64,000 bases of DNA from Mesaphorura yosii (taxonomy: Eukaryota; Arthropoda; Collembola; Poduromorpha; Tullbergiidae), in NCBI GenBank assembly GCA_009869945.1, contig WIXG01000013.1, forward strand, positions 248,001-312,000, read 5' to 3'. Position 1 is the first letter of the stretch; every line of letters begins with the position of its first letter. Positions 38,413-52,163 of this stretch are shown here, in pieces. A program made the translations under genes and the position numbers. The notes beneath the pieces were generated by a model. That model made no database searches. It was not told the origin of the DNA and worked only from the letters and a program-made list of their open reading frames with translations.

Positions 38413-41400
38413 AATGCCAAGAATAATTTAACGACAAGCATAAAACGTTAAATGTCGTAGAGTCTGGGATAATCATATCATACATCGTTCAGTCGAGAAC
38501 TCTCTTCAAAATCCATTAACACAACCGTGTACTTTCGAATTTCTTTTCTATTCACCAATTTGCTACAGTTGATGCGTGAGACAATTAAATACTCTATTTT
38601 TGTCTCATTATTAGTTACATGGCGAATTAAGAATGTGCAACTCATCAGAGTCGCATCGTAAAATTCTTGGTATCTCCAACGTCTCCGTTCTTATATATCA
38701 CATGTCACACGCAATTCGTATCATATTTCCGTCGCGGCTGCGAGTGACTGCCGTTCAATTAGTACGAATTTGTCGTCAGATAAAAATTTGCAGGTAGTCT
38801 AATCGTGAAAGAATGCAGATGTCTTTGAAGCTCACTCCAAAACAGAATTGAGGAGATAATGTTCAAGAATTTCATGATTTTGGTCATGAGGCGTTAATGA
38901 AACAGTCGTGGCGCTGCTGCCGACTTGGTGCACAGTTCCTGTTACATAATTTGAAGTCCTTGCTTGCCGCATTGCATTTAGCTTCCTAATCTTTCATACT
39001 CATAAATATTCATCTAATTTCAGAAGTTGCATGAAGATTCGTTTTAATTTTAAAATTCGGCATCATTTATCGTGAATTCTGGCTTTCAATTAATCACGAC
39101 TTTTACGAGGCGAACGAAGCAATAATTGCTGACGATTGCTTCAGATTGCTCAACACAACACCAATCACGCTGCTTCGAACACTTTTAGCACAGAAAGGTA
39201 TCAATTATAGTAAAAATTTACATATTCGGCGGCAGAAGTGTTAAGATTATGGGCATTAAAACTAATTGCTGATTAAGTGCCGTTCGAAATTATTGAGTCG
39301 GGCCGTACATATGTGCAAGTGCTCTTCGAAATAATTGCCGACATAGTTTAATCATAATTCAGTAAATTCAGAACTCATGTTGGCGGGGAGGACGGGCGAA
39401 GGGTTGCCGGTGAGAATAATCACAGTAATTATTTCCTCGCACCTTTTAATTACGTGAAATGGTGGAAATGAAAGTGCAAGCGAATTCTTGACCCATTGGC
39501 TCTAATCAATACTTTTGTGCTTGACCTCAAATTGCAGCGTAAATTTAGCTTGGATTGCGATTCTGCATTCTTCTGTCGACGCATAGAATTCTATCATTTT
39601 TGGGGTGAAAACTTCAAAAATTTGATAATTGTTGCACAATTGTCGAAGTTTTAATTAATTACCTGATACGAATATCAGCTTATATTTCACGACCTACTTT
39701 AAAGCCTCTCCGTTCCATTACGTCTCCGTCTGACATTCACTCAGTCTGGGCTGACCAGGGTTACCCAAATTTAATCGATTACTAGGCAATGGATTTTGAG
39801 CGAAGGCAACCAGTCGATCAATTGTGCGAATTGTAATTTTTGCATTCATGAGGCGTGAACAACCTATAAATTAAACGGAGGAAAGGTGTCACGAGTACGT
39901 GAGAATAGAAGAAAGGTCGCCTGCGCTCTTAATTATTCTTATCACTCCCAATTTCCATTAATTGATTCATCTTCACTGCTAACAGGAACCGAGAGCAACT
40001 CATTGACCACGGAGATAATGAGCTGAGAAACTGACAGGCAGAAGTCCGCCAGCACGAAGGGATCGCAATTGACTTAAAAAATTGGAATCAGACAAGAATT
40101 GTAACATCAAAACCAAATTATGGAAGTCGTCAGTCAAGACAACATCAAGCTGCATCTTTAAGCGTGGCAGCATCTCCAAGAACTCGTACTATTCTGCATT
40201 GCTTGAATTTGCATGTGTACTTGAAACTACTTTTAATAGCGACGAAAGATGAAAAGATGAGGTCTAAGTTGTCAATCAAATATTTAATCTGTAACAATAA
40301 ATGCGTCATGCTCAAATGTAAACGCTGCTCTGTGATACGTGAGATTCATTTTCAATCGTCCATTGTTCTCTTTAATCAATATGTGTCTACGTGGCTCGTT
40401 GTACCTTTATTACCAAATTCATGTCTTGAAAATCAAATTTGACGTGTTTAACATCGCATTGAAGTGATAACAATGCAAATATTGTGGATAATCCGTTGCG
40501 ATTGATTTCTGAAGATTATCAACTTGTCCTGAAAGATGGGCTTGAATTCTTCCTGCACTAACTCACAATCTTCTCCCCAAAGCGTGGCCTTGTAAGGAAG
40601 CCTAGTTTACACTGAAAACAAAGAGACAATCGCAGATCCAAAATCATGAGCCAACTAATCAATGAGCGAGATCTCATGCTCCATGAATCAGTTCGAGACT
40701 GAAAACGGGTTCCCTTAATGAAGTACAGTGAGTCAATATCTGAATTTTGAAAAATCGGCAACTCATGCCTCTGACAGCTGACATTGAAAGGCGGACACTC
40801 AACCAGCGACCATTCGTGAGGTCCTTGCCATGAATTGCGAAAAACGTATCTTCAATCTTCAGCTAAACGCTCACTAAATTCCGCTAAATGCTAAACTCGT
40901 GTACAAAGTCAAGGTGAATTGATTGCGCTGTACTGCCTGACTCATTAATCTTATCCTTATCACGCATCCCTAAAATTATTGTGCGCATTAACGTTTGACG
41001 TTACACTACGCTAATACGGAACCACAAACAAGCACTTGAAGCAATGACAAAGTTATAAGATAAACAATCGAAATTGAAACCAGCGGGATTATCTGCAACA
41101 CATGCACACTCAAACTCGCTAACTTTCTGCGTCAGAACTTCTCTTTTTTACTTGATTCATTCTTGTATCGGACAGCAGTTCAATTTGTTAGAGTCCGTCT
41201 TGTCTTGTGCCTTCCCTTCTTGGTCGGCCTGGCAAACAGGCAAAGGACAAGAAAGGGATGTTTTTCAATGACAATTCTGATGATCATGAAAACGAAATCG
41301 AAAACGAAATGAAGAATGCACCAAGCAGGAGTGAGTAGAGTGGACAATGACGAGCAGCTCCTTAACTTCGTGCATCGTGCGTACGTATGTGGAATTAACG

Positions 41401-43137
41401 GCAATGTATTTTGGTATTGGGGTCATCTCATAATCATAATCATGCAAAATATTTTAATGCATTTTTCTCTCGCTGCTCACTGGCTCCTTAAAGACGGGCC
41501 AAAACCACATATCATTATTAAAGAGGCGGACAGTGGACACTGAATTGCACTGTGCACGTTGTCGCTTACATAATAGCAAGGCGAACAAAGTAAGAAGTCC
41601 ATTTTGTGCCATAAAAGATGACATAATTCAAATTAGGTCAACTTATTGTAATAAGGTATGAAGCGCACGCTCGCTCGGGTTTGGGGACCTTGATTCGAAG
41701 CTCATTCTTGTGGATCAATTTTTTACGCCTTAAACTTCGTGATTTTGGTTTTATTGTCTTTATTGATTTTCAGATGTTCGCCGGACCAACAATGAAGCTA
41801 GGAGCCAACAGGCCAATGCTGTGCACTTGTGGAGGATGCACAAAGGCGAAAGCCAAAAACGATTCACGTCTCGAATGAACGTTGAAAATGATGCAAGAGA
41901 GTGAGATCATTCTCAGAACCCAAAAGAAAACCCAATCGACAAAGGTCAGGCTTCTGGCAGCTATAAAATGAAGATTTCTTAGCAATTATGGAAGATGCCA
42001 ACTAAATGCTAAAACGCTTGCTATGCCATGCCGTCCATCCCCATTCAACCTTAATCTACATAAATGAATCAGCCAACAGCATAATTACTAATTGGAATGG
42101 AATCCGTACGCCGTATGTGGATTAAATCGTGAAGGACCACTTAGCACGTCAAACAATAGCAACACGTCTGATACCTAATTAATTTACAATGGTTGTTGGT
42201 AAGCTAAAGGTCAGCCGCGTGTGTACGTGAGCGCGAGCGCACCTTGACATTTATTTGTCGTTATTCATCAGGCCTGAAGTGTGAAATTGACGTGTTTGTT
42301 TAACCTACACATGACAATGCGGGCCAAGACGTGGTGCTCGTCGAAACTAGTTCGCGAACAGCGTAAGGCGCATGGCACACGGACGTTGACGAGTCGTTCC
42401 ACAGTCATCTTCGAGTCGAGTGAATTTTTCGTTGAAGAACAAGGCAGAGAATCTTTGCGAATAATTGCACATTGCAAAATGGGTATTCATATTCTCGAAT
42501 ACTCATTCATTCTCATTCTTTACTCTCACTTTTTTCCTTAAACTATTATGATGATTGAGATTCTTAACATTTGTGTAACGCGTACATGTAATTTGGTTAT
42601 GGAATGTCTGAAGGTAACTTCGCGGTAGCGTCTTGGCACCGCTGCGCTGATGATGCGATGCTCTCGTAAGGCAAAGGCATAACGTTTGCTGTTATCTTCC
42701 TAACACCTTCTTGAGCCCTTTATTGCCTGCATTGCGCTGCGTCAATTGAAGATGAAGGCAGGACTGCAGGATACAACAATACAAATTAAGAACTGTGCAA
42801 AAATTGTGCACAGGGAACCGCAGCCAGTCACGAGCAATGCCGTGTGTACATTGTACATGACCTGCGAAAGAATTTTATAAGCACTAATACAATATGAGGA
42901 ATACTTCTTTTGTCTCATCTCCTGGCCCATCTTGGCAAGGCACGCTGGTGTACTGACTTGGCTTGGCTCGCATGTGCTGCAATGATGACCAAATCCCTCG
43001 TGTTGGCTGGCTCTAGTGCCGTACATATTGCACCCAAATAACTCGTAAGTAGTCGGCAGTCCTGTAAACCCTAAAAATATGTACTCAATTCTGCAGCAGC
43101 ACAATTATTAATTCGTCTTCTTATAATTCCATGGCCC
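38413..43137. other. Intergenic region upstream of second cuticle gene
   Basis: No gene is supported. A 120-codon minus-strand frame at 42742-43104 lies just upstream of the cuticle promoter and looks like chance. Proximal control elements of the cuticle gene are expected at the right end, but only the core promoter can be pointed to. Confidence 0.5.
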
Positions 43138-43176
43138 TATATAAAAGATGAATTTACGTACATCCGTAATCAGTTG
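43138..43176 (+). promoter_or_regulatory. TATA box and TCAGT initiator of the Pro-rich cuticle gene
   Basis: TATATAAAAG begins at 43138 and TCAGTTG at 43170, about 30 nt from TATAAAA. This predicts a start near 43171 and a 5' leader of about 120 nt. The initiator heptamer is identical to that of the pro-resilin-like gene. Confidence 0.75.
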
Positions 43177-43290
43177 AATCTTTTCAGTTGAGCAAATCAG
43201 ACATTATATCGCGAAGTATATATAGTAAGATCTTGCAAAACTTGGATCCTTAAGTGTGTTCAACGCCCGTGAATAAGTGGATCTTTCAAC

Positions 43291-46200
43291 ATGAAGGTTA
43301 GCAGCGCAAAAAATTTCACAATTTCGCGTTCCAGGTTCCAGGCAACTGGCAATTGCTGGAATGCGGGATTAAGGCGAGAATTTATACGGTTCCGATTTTG
43401 TGAAGTATTTGTCTCGGACTGTCTTGTCTTGTGACACGCCTTTTGAAGAATCGAGGACTCCGAATTATTCTCAGATTCTAAAGCCGTCCTTTTCTCTCGT
43501 ATTCGCAGGTAGGAACTTCCTTACTGGTGCTGCTCATGGCAGTGGCAGTGTCCCGTGCTCAATACAACTACCAGCCTTCCAGAGAAGAGGACAGCTCCGG
43601 TGGCTACGGAGGTTACGACAGGCCCACACCTCCGAGAGGAGACTACTTGCCACCACGCACCACTCAGCCACCGCCACCTCCTCCTCCACCAACCACCACC
43701 AGAAGACCGTACGAAAGCGAAGCCAACGTTGCGGCCGACGCAGTGAATGTAAGTGCCAGAATGTTTTCTTCCTCTTAATGGTCTTAAAACTGGGATAAGG
43801 CTTAGAAAGGCAAAGGCAAGGCTAACTTAAACAAAAACTGGTCTCTCCAGACTTCTTGTCTGGTAGTCGCACACGCTGAGTTGCATCGCACTGCAGCAGT
43901 CTGTTCATTATCATAATTTCGGGTTAAACAGGTTTCAAACCACTCCACTCAGCTCATACAGGTGAAATTTCATACGCAGCTTTCTTGCATGCATGCAGCG
44001 AAAGTCTCAATTTCAGTTTTGTTATATAATCCGTAATCCGCATCGCATCACTACGATTCCATTGAATTTGGAATCGGGAATTTGCTCATTATTGCAAAAA
44101 TTAATTGACTGTAAATAATGGTTTCGTTCATTTTATTAAGATTCAATTGAATTACGCGAAGATGACTTTCAGTATAGAGATAGTCAGTCAGGTAGGAGTT
44201 ACGTGGCAAAAATTGCATAAAGGTTTCTCGTTCAGTGAGAGTGAGACCGACGAGAAATCAATCTCGCATCGTTCGCATCGCCGTTTCATAATTAATGGAA
44301 TGCATTTGGGCATGTTTGCCTGCCGATGATATAATAGCCATTTGATTGCTTGTGCTTACTAAACTCGATTCATGCCAGACCATGTGAGAATGAGATGAGA
44401 TTTGTTATTCTATCAATTTGTGCCTCGGGATTTAAATTCTTCATCTTCATCTTACATCTCGCCGTCCGCCGTCCGTCTCTCATTACTTCCTAATTCTCAC
44501 TAGTACACAGATTAAAAACTTTATCCCACACATGCAGCGTTTTGAGCTTGGTTATTTTTTGTACCGCGAATGCAGCGTATTCGCATTGAATTCTGGTCGA
44601 TAAATACGTACATCATACCATTTCATTAGTTCGTAATTAGATCACCAGCATTGCTCAAAAATCAATTTAAAGATGGTGTGATTCGATAAGCTGTAATTTG
44701 TAATTGAGATTACGAGTTAAAATTAATTACATCATCAATTCGCCCCTCATTTTCGCGATTTCTTTCAGGTTCACACGTTTTTCGATAAAATCATTCAATT
44801 TTCAGAAAATTCTCCGATCAGAATCAAATCAGATATCGGCCATTGCAATTGTAGTGCAGGGAAGAATTAAAGGCGAAAATATGTACGGTTTTACAGCGTT
44901 GAATTATGTAACATCATTTAGAACGCAGAAAACAATTGAATCGTCTTTTCGTGAGCAAATCAATTGATAAGTCAGTGCATTAGTGCATTTCATGCTGCAA
45001 AGCAGTGCAGAATGTAGGTAAAGGCAAGAAAGAGTTATTAGTTTATTATTAAGATCACGAAATGACTACGAGGTGAAAGCTATCCATCAAAAGTCATGTC
45101 AAGTTTGCCAGTCACTCGTTCATTATTAGTTCAGAGCTGCAGTGACGCCCCACAATACAACAATCTACAACTCACAACAACAACGTCGATTATGAGCTCA
45201 ATCTGTTATATTAACACATTTCCAATAACAATGCATCGTGTAGTTTAAACCAATGCAAATTCTGTAACAGCATCGACAAGGCAAGTATTACAACAATGAG
45301 ACTCCATAAAAGGCCAATTTCCTTCACATCTCATGTGCAATGTGCAAAGAATGCGAGACGAAGACGAAACCCAGATTAAATTACAGCCGCAGCATTGAAA
45401 TCACAGCTTGTTATAATCTTCTTTCTTTATCGCACAAAATTATTAAATAATTGCACACACAATTTTCGTGTAAAATGTGAGATTTTGCGATGGTGATTTG
45501 AAGGTGATCGAGTTGAATTCCAATAGCGCTGCGCTGCTGAAAAGATTCGTTCCTCGACTTCTCATTGCAACTGAGCAATGGTAATAATAAACGGGGTCCT
45601 TCATCTTCAAAAATGATTACATTGTTTGCGGATGATTGAATACGAAGAAAAGACAAACTCAATGCAAATGCAATGCAAGCAAAGATGTTAAACTCCACAA
45701 CCGACGCGACGAGTGCGAATTTGATATTGAAATTGATTGCAGTCGAGTCGAGTCGTGAAGTTGAAGAGATGATGCATGCGTGAAGCCATGATTCATTACC
45801 AGCCAGCAAGGAATTTTGGAGAGACTTACTTGAGCACTTTGCATGTAACATTCTTGTTGTTCTTTCCCCATGATATTATAATGGACGCCATAAAATGCCA
45901 TGTACATATATTTTAAGTGTCACATGCTTACCTTGACTACATGTAAATATTTTACGAGATTCTTGTACAGATTTTCCTGCGATACGTATGTAAATGATAC
46001 CTGGTACAAGATCACTCGCGCTCGCGCTCGTGCGGACGGCTCGTACTTGGAATTTAGTGGAATAAAAATCAAATTAAGTGGGCAAAGCGCGCACTGCAAG
46101 CCGCATTAGCATTTAGCGTCATCATCATTCATTAGCGGCAATAGAACGGACGGGCGGATGGCGTTATATAATCAATTAACAAGTCAGCTCTTACTTTCTG

Positions 46201-49200
46201 CATATGTCTTGCTCATTTTTAATCCCCTTTCAACAATGGCAACAATGGGGTGCCTGCCGCTGCCGCAGCTGCAGCAAGCGTGCGTGATGTAGGCTGCAGG
46301 AGGTGAATTAATTTTGTGTCTTCGTCGACTTGACACTCTAACACAGAAAGTCCGTTAAATGATAATAAGAACTGACGTAACATTGTTCTGTTCCCACTCG
46401 ATGTGATTGTGAGAACCGTGCAGAAGGTTAACGTCTTCATTCTATTTTTAAGATCGTACTTGCCACTTGCATGACGTTTTCGCATTTTGCATCTTTGTTT
46501 TCGCGTTTTACGGTCAGCTGCACCTTTTGCCCAGAGAGAAGATCTAGACAAACAAATTACACTGTAATGGTCAGGTAATTTGTATTTATGGTTTCTCAGA
46601 TGATCTTTTGTGCTATTGTGAACCAGGGAGAAGTGACAAGTGTGTAAATGAAGAGATGAAAGGCGTAGTAATAACATGATTCTCAATTCTGGCATTCTGG
46701 GTTTGCCGAGGCAGTGGTCATAAAATTAACACCTTGCAACAACGTGTAGTCTTGCGCTGAATGCTGGGATTGCGACACTTCAATTGCCACTGAAGAGCCT
46801 TGCATTCTCTACGTTCCTGGGAATCTTTGCATTCATTGTTGCTGTTTGCTCTCGCTTGCTGCAATGGACAGAAAAGTTACTAGCTATTTATCTAACTCAC
46901 AAAGCTGTAGCATGGATTTGTCTCATTTTGACACTGACACCTTTTCAAGTGTAAATTAGCAACGCTGTAAAATGCATTGACCTAAAATTCTCTAGAATGC
47001 TGCAATTTCAGTAACCTGAAATTTTTGCATTTAATGATTCTCAACTAAGCAAACTTAAAATTTTACAAGTCTAAATTAATGCAAATAGGAAGCGAATTAT
47101 ACGGCCAGGATTCGCATCCAAAAGACTCTTTTTGCTTTCAAAAGGAAGTTAAATGGTCAAGGAGTAGGTGACATGTGACATTTTTATGCTGGTGACCTTT
47201 CACAAATTTTATGTCGAATTAGGAAATTGGTGAATCAAAAGCTTCGCCACCCGCGCAATGAAGATAAATCAAACTGCAGGGTAATCCCATTTCAACCAGC
47301 CAGTCGGCCAGTCTGACGCACCGCCGAACTTGGCTCGCGCATTTTTGGGGGAATTTTATGACGAACTTAAACTTATTAGCTAATTTCAAGATCATCATGG
47401 ACGCAAATTATTAGTAACTCGCAAAACAATGACATTATTAATTCGACGTGCATAACTTTATTCAAATGAGCAGCATTGTCTATTTAATTCCATTAACTAC
47501 TAAAAATCGTGTATTGTTAACCAATTTGATGGGGCAAAAAATGAAGACGCTTTGCTGCCTTCCTCAGAACTAGTTTACCTTTTGTTACCAAAGTGGATTC
47601 GCATCTGCCTTCAATATGGGCATTTGCATCATCGTGATCTTATCAATAATTTTGTTTCTTTGTTTTGCCCATCATCATTAGAAGCGTTTTTGCATAATTT
47701 ATTCAATTTTCCTGAACTTGACATTATTATTAACACCATGCACATCTTCTTGGCGCAGCTTTGGTCATTTTTATGAGGTGGACATGAAACTTGAGTTTAT
47801 GAGCAGTGCTGGCGGACGGCTTCAGCCGTTTCCTTGTTCGTTGTCTGTTGCAAAGCAAATATGCCACTGATCTGAGCAAGATACAAAATCTTTATCCCGT
47901 GACTGCGACTACGATGCCATTTCATTAATCGAGGATTTCGTCACACCGTGCGATAATGTGTTTTTCAGTAATCACAAATAATAATTAGCATTTCTCTTTG
48001 CATCGTCTTCCATTTTGCGAAAGAATAATTACACCAAACGCCGTTATTCATGTGGAACTCAATTCACCCGTGTGCACGTACACGCACGACTTTCATTCCA
48101 ATCTTTGGCTTGTCCCACGATGAGTGAATGATAAATATAGAATTGGGATTAACGAATATATTTACTTTGTAAACAACACAATAACAAATGATCATCATCG
48201 TCGTTGCCATTCAGGTACGACGTCCACCGTGCGGTGATTTGCAATGACTCCATCGCCGTACAAAAGACTAATTAATAACGGCAAAATGATTTTATGGTTT
48301 ATGATAATACAGAAAATTACGTTTCCTTTTGAAATTCACCATTCACGTCCTAGTGCATATATTTAACAAAGTGACGTTTTCATCCCACTTTTGTGCAACA
48401 CGCCAGTCAGCCAGTCAGCCGGTCAGTCAGCGCCAGCGTGAGTAACTTTATTAGCATTAGCATTGGAATGTGCAGTGACAGCGGTTACATAACAAGCTTA
48501 TTAAGTTGAGTAAAACTCGCAAATCGCGAAAGGTTACTCACAAATTGCAATTTGCAACTTACAAGGCAGTGCACGCCGAGACAGCGGCACGGTGCCACAC
48601 ATTTTAATTAGTGAAAAATGTGATCATTTATCTTTCTCAAATCAAAACGTGTTCAGCCTGCAACCATCAGAAATCTGAACGATAATTTAGCAAACATTAC
48701 AACTTAAACGGCTTCCCTCGTTTGATCAGAATTTTTGTTCACTTAAAGCTGTGAAAATTTATCTTTTCAACTTTTCTCTACGTAAATGGGACGTTGTACT
48801 ATGTACAACGTAAATGTAAATGTACTCAACTTAAATAATGATCAGCGTGGGACAATGTCATCGTATTAAGCAATCGCGAGCAGAAGATGTAAGTCAATGC
48901 TAAATTAAATGCATCAAAGAACAAGAGCATATACATAGGCACATGCTGTAGCCCTGCTCGCATAATGTGAATGACGAATTCTTGTTGGGTCATGTTCGCA
49001 AAGCAGAAAAACCGGAAATCTGCCGTAGATCGCAAAATGCGTGAAAATCCTTTCGTTGCAAACTACAGCTAGCACCAGCCTGTTCTAGCCTTAATTTGCA
49101 TATGTGAGACCATAAATTCAATTTTCCTATTAATTTTCATCTTCTCCAATTGCAACACCCAAGACACTGTGACACAGTTGACTCAATGCCAGAAAATTTG

Positions 49201-52163
49201 TATTACACACGTACACGCTTGACATGGTCGGGTGTTGCAGCAATTTATCAAAAACTTCACAATTTAATTAAGAGTATTTCTCAAGAAAAGTGAAGAGGCT
49301 TTTGGGTTCAGTTCGCAGGCGCAGGAATCGGCTCAACAGCTTAACACCTTGCGTAAGAGTAAACTCGAACTTAAAGCGTCAGTCGTCCGTCGATGAGGCA
49401 ATCCTAATTCCAAAAGTCAAGTGCATGCTTATGCGATGCGTTTGATTAAAGTAATTTGTCCTTAACAGTTGGTTAAATTATTGACATTTATATTTTATGT
49501 AACTGGGCATTGCATTTTGCAACAACGGAGCGTCTTCCTCCTGCTGCGTGCCGTATTTCTCGTTTAGTCCCGGCCTAACGCCATGTCCAATTACTTACTG
49601 CTCGTCGTTCGTGATGTTTGTAAGAAAGATGTCAAACCTATTGAGACAACGACCATCATCACGATGACCGATTCCGTGTAATTGTTTCGCCTATGTTGAA
49701 CAATTATACTTGTGATACAGCAACGAGCCGAGCATGCGAAGCGTGATGATGTGCATGATGGTTGTGGTATATTTGGCGGTGTCAATGTGCAAAGAAGTCA
49801 GACAGTTAGCAGCAGTCACTGCAATGCAACGCAACCCTCCGAAGTGAAGATGGCAAATGCCAACAGATGATGGCATAATAGCCGCTGCTCATTATAAAAT
49901 CATCATCCGCGCACAACATTGTTGCGTGGCCACGTTGTGTTGGTTGCTATTCTCTTCTCCACTTGCATCCAATTATTTATTCACACACCTCGTCGCTGGT
50001 TTGGCATTTTATGTTATAATTGTTTAACAAGAAAAAAGTTGCCATCATAAATTATGCGATTCTTTCTCTCACTCGCACTGGTGCGCGTTGCACTCGAACG
50101 TGAGTTTTACTTATTATGGACTTGCATTTTTAAATACTTGGCTTGGTTTGGCCTTATTCGAGCCAGCCGGCTGAATGGCGAATAGTAAATGAGTGTTTTG
50201 CATGTTGTATTGTGCTTGTATTGCTTTGTTACACGTTTGTTTCTCAATGCACATCAAAAAGCGAGCGAAGATGAGCAATTTGGCCCCTTCCCATTCATCC
50301 CTCGCCAGACTATTACATATATGTCGTTACTATCCTCATTACGTTTTAATTAATAATCTGAACGATGAAAATGTGCGGTGGCTGTTTGCTTTCAGAGGTC
50401 TGGTTCCATTTCATAAGTAAATATTAGGTAGAGATGATGAAAGACGCGATGATTTGGTAGAAAGTCGGCAGACTCGTTAATTTAGCATTGAAATTGCGTT
50501 GCCGGTCGCATGATTACATTCAGTCTCGTCTCGTGTTTGTCGCCTGATTTGTGCATAGACTTAAATTCAAATTCACTCATCTCTCTCAAGGCAGCTAGAT
50601 TGTTGTACTCACGACTGTCGGTATTACGGACTTTGACGACACGATTTTCATGCGTAGGATGATCGGTGGGTCTTTGGCAAGCTCCGTCTGAAAAGTGACC
50701 AAAGTCACGAAAGCCTCTTTGTGTCCTTATCTTTACTCGCCATTCATCTCATTTAAGCCAAGAAGGATGCGTCCATGTTTCTTACGTATCATAACACAAA
50801 AGTATGATTTCAGCTTATGTAATCTACGCTTTTAGTGCTGTGATGACCAAATTGCGACACATTCGTATGCAACCACATAAAATCAGCTGAATTCATGCCA
50901 ATTCTTGTATTCAGAGTTACATCTCGTTCAGTCATCAAAAACCCAACTAATAAGCTGAAACAAAAGAAATTAAGACGAGTAAATTGCTGATTTGCATAAG
51001 TTGGCGTTTTTGTTTGAAAAGTGGTTCCAAATTCCAAACGATTGAAGCAATTCAATTAATCTACGAATGCAACTCAGTTGCGTCTTGTGTGCGAATGATT
51101 CTAGCGGAGAAAAATCTGCAGCTATATTTCTTTGCCTTTACCTTGTTTAATTTATTACTCTTTTCCTGCTTTGTTTTTGTACACTTGCTCATCTTCACTT
51201 CTTTGTTTCTTGTCCCATTAGCCTGATGGTGAACACGAACCTGGAATGCCGTACGACTTCACGTACGCCGTGAAGGATGATTATGGCAATGACTTCTCGC
51301 ACAGCGCCGAGAGTGACGGCGAAGTGGTCAAGGGAGAGTACAAGACTCTGCTGCCTGATGGGCGCACGCAAATCGTGCGATACACTGCCGACTGGAAGAA
51401 CGGTTACAATGCGGAGGTCACGTACGAGGGTGAAGCCGTGTACCCGGAAGAACCAGTCAGGCCACAACCAACTCGCCCACCACCACCAACTCAGCCACCA
51501 CGCAGAAACCCGTACGAAACTGATGAACAGATTGACTCGCAAGGACTGTACCCTTCAACCACCCGTGCCCCGTACGTTCCACCAACCACCACCCGCCCTC
51601 CGTATGTCCCACCACCAACGACACGTCCCCCTTACGTGCCACCGACTACCTACAGAACTACAAGGCCACCAACTTACAGAACCACAACTCTTCCTCCATA
51701 CAGGTAAGAAAATTATCGCCCCGTGTTTACCTTCGGGATTTTTTTTCCTGTTCTTGTACTAACTCACTAACTGGTAACTGGTCTCACTTTTCTTTCTCTT
51801 CTCTTTCACTCTCTCCATCACAGACCGCCAGAGACAACCCGGTATGTACCTCCTCCACCACCCCCAACTTACAGGACTACCACGCTTCCTCCATACAGGT
51901 AAATTAACATGCCCTTCTTCCCCTGCCTATCCTCACCTCAACCGACTCGATCCAGAGCCGCGGCGAAAGTGAATTCGATTGAATCCTAACCTTTTCGCGC
52001 GTGTACACGTTTATGTATTTTCAGGCCACCAACCACATACAGGACAACCACTCGTCCACCACCGCCAAGAACTACCCAGCCACCAACTGAGCCTCCAGGT
52101 CTCTACGGAGCTCCATCCCTCCCGTACGGCGTGAGAAACAACCCCAAATTCGGCTACGCATAG
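43291..52163 (+). CDS. Pro/Thr-rich R&R cuticle protein
   Basis: Predicted exons are 43291-43296, 43509-43748, 51222-51703, 51824-51898 and 52025-52163 (313 aa); all junctions are GT-AG and frames close. Exon 1 codes only MK. The signal peptide MKVGTSLLVLLMAVAVSRA is likely cleaved before QYNYQ. Residues 20-82 are Pro/Tyr-rich with a polyproline run. Exon 3 carries the R&R domain (residues about 91-158: MPYDFTYAVKDDYG... LLPDGRTQIVRYTADW ...VTYEGEAVYPE). Residues 160-313 are repeats of PPTTRPPYVPP and TYRTT..PPYR. About 50 of 68 R&R residues match the gene at 11.4 kb. Known role of the domain: binding chitin in the extracellular cuticle. Exons 3 and 4 end in near-identical sequence (TYRTTTLPPYR and then a donor), which suggests exon duplication. 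Whether it is resilin-like or a stiffer Pro-rich cuticular protein cannot be told. Confidence 0.9.
43749..51221 (+). other. 7.5-kb intron of the Pro-rich cuticle gene
   Basis: The donor AAT|GTAAGT and the acceptor TCCCATTAG|CCTGAT bound this phase-0 intron, far longer than the others in the window (under 250 nt). It holds no convincing nested gene. Minus-strand frames at 46219-46695 (158 codons) and 45411-45851 (146 codons) have no domain and are near chance length. A CAGTCAGC-type tandem tract lies at 48402-48433. Confidence 0.8.
48402..48433. repeat. Short CAGTCAGC tandem tract
   Basis: About four imperfect copies of an 8-nt GCCAGTCA-type unit run in tandem inside the long cuticle-gene intron. 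This is a minor satellite-like tract. Confidence 0.6.

Noticed and set aside
42742-43104. 120-codon Cys-rich minus-strand frame
   Set aside because: Ends just upstream of the cuticle TATA box, no signal peptide or family match; likely chance.
45411-45851. 146-codon open frame, minus strand, in the cuticle intron
   Set aside because: Near chance length, mixed hydrophobic composition, no splice context.
46219-46695. 158-codon ATG-started frame, minus strand, in the cuticle intron
   Set aside because: Slightly long for chance, but the alanine run comes from a GCAGC-rich tract and no family is recognised.
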